64,000 bases of DNA from Breviolum minutum Mf 1.05b.01 (taxonomy: Eukaryota; Sar; Dinophyceae; Suessiales; Symbiodiniaceae), in the NCBI GenBank assembly GCA_000507305.1, contig DF240863.1:33363-97362 (forward strand), written 5' to 3'. The notes beneath the pieces are model-generated. The model saw only the letters and a program-made list of their open reading frames with translations, ran no database searches and had not been told where the DNA came from. The position numbers and the translations under genes were made by a program. Each line of letters starts with the position of its first letter. Position 1 is the first letter of the stretch. This document shows positions 63,934-64,000 of this stretch, one piece after another.

Positions 63934-64000
63934 ATGGCACTAAGTTTAGACGGTAATATTTCATACATTGGCACTGAATTCATAAAATTACTCAATACAG
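63934..64000 (+). CDS. Start of another PLV gene, cut by the window edge
   Basis: An ATG at 63934 opens a frame (MALSLDGNISYIGTEFIKLL) that is still open at the last base. The A/T-rich gap before it resembles the other late gaps. Only 22 codons are visible, too few to identify it. The start vaguely recalls fibre or attachment proteins, which is a weak guess. Confidence 0.5.
   Translation, partial: MALSLDGNISYIGTEFIKLLNT

Larger units (their letters stand above)
49704..64000. mobile_element. Integrated Polinton-like virus (left 14.3 kb, right end outside window)
   Basis: The block is AT-rich and gene-dense, unlike the host DNA to its left. It encodes the recognisable PLV set: PolB-like polymerase, SF1 helicase, RVE integrase, DJR major capsid protein and penton protein, plus GIY-YIG nuclease and lipase. 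Its left boundary is placed at 49703/49704 because a host family-B hairpin element (compare 22626-22741 and 36716-36831) is interrupted right after GGTGCTAAAACCC and replaced by AGTTAGGGTAGG. Starting with AG agrees with Polinton ends. Genes from 50.2 to 62.3 kb are on the minus strand and those from 62.37 kb on the plus strand. No packaging ATPase or protease is visible in this part. Family recognition is from protein motifs; the host-virus junction is read from the sequence. Confidence 0.9.

Noticed and set aside
1..64000. tRNA, rRNA and spliced-leader genes
   Set aside because: I saw no cloverleaf-like or rRNA-like sequence and no clear dinoflagellate spliced-leader sequence by eye; a covariance-model search would be needed to exclude them.

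Overview
The window is a piece of nuclear genome from a dinoflagellate, most likely Symbiodiniaceae-like, carrying an integrated Polinton-like virus (PLV) at its right end. The host assignment rests on protein style: a ubiquitin-like plus RCC1-like repeat protein with TWGH/GGNSSAVQDRL repeats, a DUF7869-like transposase-type protein, and several scattered exon fragments of kinds typical of dinoflagellate gene models. Genes are sparse, and most of the DNA is short hairpin elements.

Positions 1-49703 are host DNA of moderate GC. Supportable coding pieces are few: the Ubl-RCC1-like gene on the minus strand at 2825-3901 with a frameshifted last repeat, the DUF7869-like exon at 41210-42013, and fragments near 17 kb, 31 kb, 45.5 kb, 47.5 kb and 48.2 kb. 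The rest is a dense mosaic of at least eleven families of 60-220 bp inverted-repeat (MITE-like) elements, called A to M here. They are often nested in each other, which gives an order of insertion.

Positions 49704-64000 are AT-rich and tightly packed with genes. They form the left 14.3 kb of a PLV provirus; its right end lies outside the window. The left end starts with AGTTAGGG exactly where a host family-B element is cut in half, so the junction can be placed to the base. The terminal 460 bp carry four 41-bp tandem repeats and a hairpin. Next, all on the minus strand, come a small Cys-rich protein, an SF1 helicase with a C-terminal HNH-like zinc module, a PolB-like DNA polymerase broken at a single N (52251), a retroviral-type integrase, a zinc-ribbon-like protein, a small coiled-coil protein, two virion-type accessory proteins, a small protein, the double-jelly-roll major capsid protein, another small protein, a GIY-YIG nuclease and a class 3 lipase. 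The strand then switches to plus for the minor capsid (penton) protein, a zinc-finger acidic/Pro-Lys protein and the start of one more gene. The packaging ATPase and maturation protease usual in PLVs are not seen and may lie beyond the right edge.

Two kinds of intergenic signal divide the virus. A nearly identical 27-28 bp box occurs four times, each 19-31 bp upstream of a gene in the replication half (Cys-rich protein, PolB, zinc-ribbon protein, coiled-coil protein), and looks like an early promoter. The capsid half lacks the box and instead has perfect AT-rich inverted repeats in nearly every gap. A GC-rich array of five CCCC/GGGG hairpins sits between the two halves. Together the genes describe a virus that copies its own DNA, integrates with an RVE integrase and builds an icosahedral DJR capsid. 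The gap in PolB and one homopolymer frameshift leave open whether this copy is intact.
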